From contig NZ_CP095073.1 in NCBI RefSeq assembly GCF_022919095.1, positions 3,658,001 through 3,722,000 on the forward strand: a stretch of 64,000 bases of DNA, read 5' to 3'. Under the pieces are notes generated by a model. The model saw nothing but the letters and a program-made list of their open reading frames with translations. It was not told the origin of the DNA and made no database searches. Numbering within the stretch: the stretch's first letter is position 1; every line of letters starts with the position of its first letter. This stretch comes from Halobacillus salinarum. Lineage in GTDB: Bacteria; Bacillota; Bacilli; Bacillales; Halobacillaceae. Shown in pieces: positions 60,947 to 64,000 of the stretch. The translations under genes and the position numbers were made by a program.

Positions 60947-61113
60947 ATGAAGATGTTTGATGTTACTGCACCCGTATATGAAGGAATGCCGGTATTATCG
61001 TGATTGAAGGACTGCGTTTAAAAGACATTTCACCCGGACGATACCAGATGGCAGCTGCACCGCTCAAGCCTGAAGCCGCACCTGCCCGAGTCCTATTATT
61101 TGGTGAAGAATAA
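60947..61113 (+). pseudogene. Cyclase-family (kynurenine formamidase-like) pseudogene with internal deletion
   Basis: A good ribosome binding site (GGGAG) and ATG start MKMFDVTAPVYEGMPV, which is the classic N-terminus of cyclase-family metal hydrolases (PF04199). After a TGA at 61001, another frame continues VIEGLRLKDISPGRYQM and ends ARVLLFGEE, the classic C-terminus of the same family. The ~150 codons in between, including the metal site, are missing. Remnant of a gene lost by one internal deletion near 60996. Confidence 0.8.
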
Positions 61114-61117
61114 TAAT

Positions 61118-61150
61118 AAGACCACCAGCTTTTTGATGACTGGTGGTCTT
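61118..61150. terminator. Terminator between the pseudogene and gnd
   Basis: AAGACCACCAG (61118-61128) pairs with CTGGTGGTCTT (61140-61150), perfect, then TATT on the plus strand and TATTATT on the minus strand. Confidence 0.85.
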
Positions 61151-61160
61151 TATTAAAATC

Positions 61161-62549
61161 TTAATTGTCGAGCCAATTCGTATGGAACGAACCTTCTTCA
61201 TCAATTCGTTGGTACGTATGACCCCCAAAGTAATCACGCTGAGCCTGCAGTAAATTGGCAGGCAGCCTTTCCGAACGATAACTGTCAAAATACGCAAGTG
61301 CACTGGACAGTGCCGGAACCGGAATGCCATTCTTGATCGCCATGGAGAGAACTTCCCTAAGAGCCGACTGATAACGATCTGTAATTTCTTTAAAATGCGG
61401 ATCCAATAAAAGATTGCTTAATTGAGGATCCAGATCGTAAGCGTCTTTAATTTTCTGGAGAAACTGTGCTCTAATAATACAGCCTCCTCGAAAGATCATC
61501 GCGATTTTTCCATATTCAAGTTCCCATTGATATTCTTCAGAAGCTGCACGCATCTGCGCAAATCCTTGAGCGTAAGAACAGACTTTGCTTAAATAAAGAG
61601 CTTGACGAACGGATTCAATTAAGTCCTCTTTATTGCCAGTAAAATCAGGGATATCAGGACCATTTAAAATCCTGCTTGCTTTTACCCGCTCCTCCTTCAT
61701 AGCAGAAATAAACCGTGCAAAAACGGACTCCGTAATTATCGGCAGAGGAACTCCCAGCTCAAGAGCATTGACACTGGTCCACTTCCCTGTACCTTTTTGG
61801 CCGGCAGTATCAAGGATAACATCAATAAGCGGTTTTCCTGTTTTATCGTCTACTTTAGTAAAGATGTTTGCCGTAATTTCTATTAAATAGCTGTCAAGTT
61901 CTCCTTTGTTCCATTCAGTAAACACTTCATGGAGTTCTTCAGGAGACAGGCCCCCTACATACTTTAAAATATAGTAGGCTTCACAAATTAACTGCATGTC
62001 CCCATATTCAATTCCATTATGAACCATTTTCACATAATGCCCTGCTCCGTCCGAGCCGATGTAGGTCGTACATGGAATATTGTCTACCTTCGCAGCTATG
62101 GATTCAAAAATTGGGCGGACGATTTCATAAGCTTCTTTCTGCCCTCCAGGCATAAGAGACGGACCTTTTAAGGCTCCTTCTTCCCCTCCTGAAACTCCGG
62201 TGCCAATAAAATGAATGCCTCTGTTTTCTAAATTTTTATTTCTTTGAACGGTATGTTCATAAAAGGTATTTCCACCGTCAATGAGTACATCGCCTTTGTT
62301 TAATAGAGGAACAAGCTCCTCAATTAGATCATCCACAACCGTATGAGGAACCATCAGCCAGATCACTCTCGGAGATTCCAAAGATAAAGCCAGTTCCTTC
62401 AAACTGTATACTTCTTGAGCTCCCTTTTCTCCGATACGTTTCACAAACTCAGCGTTAACATCGTAAGCGAATACTTCATTTCCGTTATTCATTAAGTTCT
62501 GCCCTAAATTATACCCCATGTTTCCTAAGCCGATTAATCCAATCTTCAT
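61161..62549 (-). CDS. gnd: 6-phosphogluconate dehydrogenase, decarboxylating
   Basis: 462 residues, the long homodimeric type. It oxidises 6-phosphogluconate to ribulose 5-phosphate. Segments: [20 protein letters not shown] (dinucleotide loop), [22 protein letters not shown] (substrate site), [21 protein letters not shown] and [20 protein letters not shown]. After the second strand of the Rossmann fold it has VFAYDVN instead of the Asn-Arg-(Ser/Thr) of NADP enzymes. This acidic residue suggests NAD preference. It is 33 bases after zwf on the minus strand. Confidence 0.93.
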   Translation of the reverse strand: MKIGLIGLGNMGYNLGQNLMNNGNEVFAYDVNAEFVKRIGEKGAQEVYSLKELALSLESPRVIWLMVPHTVVDDLIEELVPLLNKGDVLIDGGNTFYEHTVQRNKNLENRGIHFIGTGVSGGEEGALKGPSLMPGGQKEAYEIVRPIFESIAAKVDNIPCTTYIGSDGAGHYVKMVHNGIEYGDMQLICEAYYILKYVGGLSPEELHEVFTEWNKGELDSYLIEITANIFTKVDDKTGKPLIDVILDTAGQKGTGKWTSVNALELGVPLPIITESVFARFISAMKEERVKASRILNGPDIPDFTGNKEDLIESVRQALYLSKVCSYAQGFAQMRAASEEYQWELEYGKIAMIFRGGCIIRAQFLQKIKDAYDLDPQLSNLLLDPHFKEITDRYQSALREVLSMAIKNGIPVPALSSALAYFDSYRSERLPANLLQAQRDYFGGHTYQRIDEEGSFHTNWLDN

Positions 62550-62582
62550 AAGTCTTTCTCCTTTATTTCCAAATTCAATTCT

Positions 62583-64000
62583 TTACCACCAATTAAACCC
62601 ATCATCGTTGACCAATTGATCGGCAGCCTTTGGCCCCATAGTTCCTGCTTCATAGTATTCTAAAGGAATTAAGTCATTTTCGAAGGCTTCCAATATAGGC
62701 TGGATCCATTTCCAGGACAATTCAACTTCATTCCAATGAGCAAAAAAGGTCGGGTCGCCTTTTAATGCATCAAAAATCAAAAGCTCGTAAGCTTCCGGAA
62801 GGTGTTTATCCTTAGCTGAGAAGTTGATATGGACAGGCTCAATTTTACCATCTCTCGTTAAACTTTTACTGTTCAGTTGAAGAGTAATACTCTCATTCGG
62901 ATTAATTTCAATGGTTAACAAATTAGGAGATGTAGACTCCTCTTCGTTGTTATATAGATCTTTCAAAGGGTTTTTAAATTCAATGACAATTCGAGTAGAC
63001 TTTTGTTCCAAACGTTTGCCTGTCCGTAAATAAAAAGGAACGCCTCTCCAGAAATCATTATCAATGAGCAGTTTAGCCGCTACAAAGGTATCTGTTTTGG
63101 AAGTGCTGCTGACTCCATCTTCTTCCGTATAGCCTGCGACAAGCTCGCCGTCCACTTCACCTCGGGTATACTGACCTCTGACTACTTGTTTCTTTAGAGT
63201 GGAAGCATTTAAAGGCACTAAAGCATCCATTACTTTTCTTTTTACTTCACGGATATCCTTAGGACTGATTTTCTGAGGTACATGCATCGCAGTCATCATC
63301 AGCATTTGCAGCATATGATTTTGCAGCATGTCCCGCACGGCCCCGGCATGTTCATAATAGCCAGCTCGTTTTTCAACTCCAACCGTTTCACTTGCAGTAA
63401 TCTGCACATTGGAAACATATTGGTTATTCCATAGTGACTGAAGAACAGGATTCGCAAATTCAAGCGTTTCAAGATTCTGTATCATCGGTTTTCCGAGATA
63501 ATGGTCAATCCTGAAAATTTCTTCTTCATTAAAAGAACGGCTCAGCTTTCTGTTCAGCTGCCGAGCAGTTTCTAAATCATTCCCAAATGGTTTTTCAATG
63601 ATTAACCTTCTCCATCCTTTTGTACTGCTTAAACCGCTCTCTTTAATATTTGCTGCAATACCTTCGAAAAACTTAGGGGCTACAGATAAGTAAAATAAAC
63701 GATTTTCGGGCAGCTTTAGTTCCTCTTCCCGCTGCTTAATCAAATCATGCAAGCGGCCAAAATCTTCCAGGTTCGTAATGTTCAATCGGCAATACCGAAG
63801 CGCCTCAAGAAAGCTTTGTAATTTTTCTTCATCTATTTCTCGCTTGCAATGGGCCGTTACCGCTTCTCTCACATGAGATTGAAGCCGCTCATTATTCCAC
63901 TCTCTTCTCCCAAGACCGATAATGGACATGGCCGCTGGTAATGATTGATCCATATATAAATTGAACAAGGCAGGATAAATTTTCCTTTTTGCCAAATCCC
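62583..64000 (-). CDS. zwf: Glucose-6-phosphate 1-dehydrogenase (N-terminus cut by window end)
   Basis: The frame runs off the window: the visible start reads GDLAKRKIYPALFNLY, the end of the usual FGATGDLAKRK cofactor loop, so only about 15-20 residues are missing; the TTG at 63995 is internal. Other signatures: RLIIEKPFGNDLETARQLN and the substrate site RIDHYLGKPMIQN, with VQITASETVGVEKRAGYYE. It oxidises glucose 6-phosphate to 6-phosphogluconolactone with NADP. Forms an oxidative pentose phosphate pair with gnd. Confidence 0.95.
   Translation of the reverse strand, partial: DLAKRKIYPALFNLYMDQSLPAAMSIIGLGRREWNNERLQSHVREAVTAHCKREIDEEKLQSFLEALRYCRLNITNLEDFGRLHDLIKQREEELKLPENRLFYLSVAPKFFEGIAANIKESGLSSTKGWRRLIIEKPFGNDLETARQLNRKLSRSFNEEEIFRIDHYLGKPMIQNLETLEFANPVLQSLWNNQYVSNVQITASETVGVEKRAGYYEHAGAVRDMLQNHMLQMLMMTAMHVPQKISPKDIREVKRKVMDALVPLNASTLKKQVVRGQYTRGEVDGELVAGYTEEDGVSSTSKTDTFVAAKLLIDNDFWRGVPFYLRTGKRLEQKSTRIVIEFKNPLKDLYNNEEESTSPNLLTIEINPNESITLQLNSKSLTRDGKIEPVHINFSAKDKHLPEAYELLIFDALKGDPTFFAHWNEVELSWKWIQPILEAFENDLIPLEYYEAGTMGPKAADQLVNDDGFNWW

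Noticed and set aside
1-64000. CRISPR arrays, tRNA, rRNA or insertion sequences
   Set aside because: No regular direct repeats with spacers, no cloverleaf or rRNA segment, and no transposase-like protein were found by eye. Degenerate IS remnants cannot be excluded.

Overview
The window looks like chromosome from a low-GC Gram-positive Bacillaceae member, most likely a moderately halophilic Halobacillus-type organism. The grounds are strong AGGAGG-like ribosome binding sites, frequent TTG/GTG starts, recognisable SigA, SigB and SigW promoters, B. subtilis-type Fur and cre boxes, a Spo0E-type phosphatase, YceC-H, YesLMN and YutJ-like relatives, and a BCCT osmolyte transporter. The species is an inference from gene content. 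No rRNA, tRNA, CRISPR array, phage block or transposase was seen.

Layout. 1-2.5 kb: the end of a secreted cell-wall-binding protein and a small exported protein. 2.8-10.1 kb: a five-gene NIS siderophore operon (decarboxylase, IucA/IucC synthetase, acetyltransferase, N-hydroxylase, second synthetase) behind a promoter with two Fur boxes; the predicted product is schizokinen-like. 10.5-20.1 kb: housekeeping genes (glycosyltransferase, LysE exporter, folD behind a ZTP riboswitch, oxidoreductases, endonuclease I, an Ntn-type hydrolase, glutamate dehydrogenase, a type II NADH dehydrogenase-like protein). 20.2-24 kb: a TPP-riboswitch-controlled pyrimidine ABC uptake operon that ends in a TatD-type hydrolase.

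25.5-35.7 kb is the most distinctive region: a ten-gene tellurite-resistance-like (Ter) stress operon, with three TerD, TerC, a citrate-lyase-like protein, two unusual phosphoribosyltransferases (one with a TRSP domain, one with a probable PELOTA domain), a HAD hydrolase, YceG and TelA. It sits behind a perfect SigW promoter. The Ter core is known from B. subtilis yceCDEFGH; the inserted enzymes match the predicted nucleoside-like-metabolite module of Ter systems, whose product I do not know to be established. Next to it are a Spo0E-family gene and a structured RNA with its own terminator.

35.8-46 kb: a MacB-type ABC pair, RidA, small regulators, acetyltransferases, a leaderless-looking 27-codon transcript, a lipoprotein, an FG-GAP-like protein and a threonine-synthase-like enzyme. 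44.3-55.1 kb: a carbohydrate uptake locus (YesM/YesN-type two-component system, solute-binding protein, two permeases, dehydrogenase, YesL, esterase) with a cre site; its response regulator is broken by a one-base frameshift in a G6 run. 55.1-64 kb: a MATE-like flippase with a palindromic operator, a SigB-driven BCCT transporter, dhaKLM, a cyclase-family pseudogene with a large internal deletion, and gnd-zwf (zwf cut by the window end).

Two intergenic copies of one GC-rich, hairpin-forming repeat family lie at about 24.1 and 38.6 kb.
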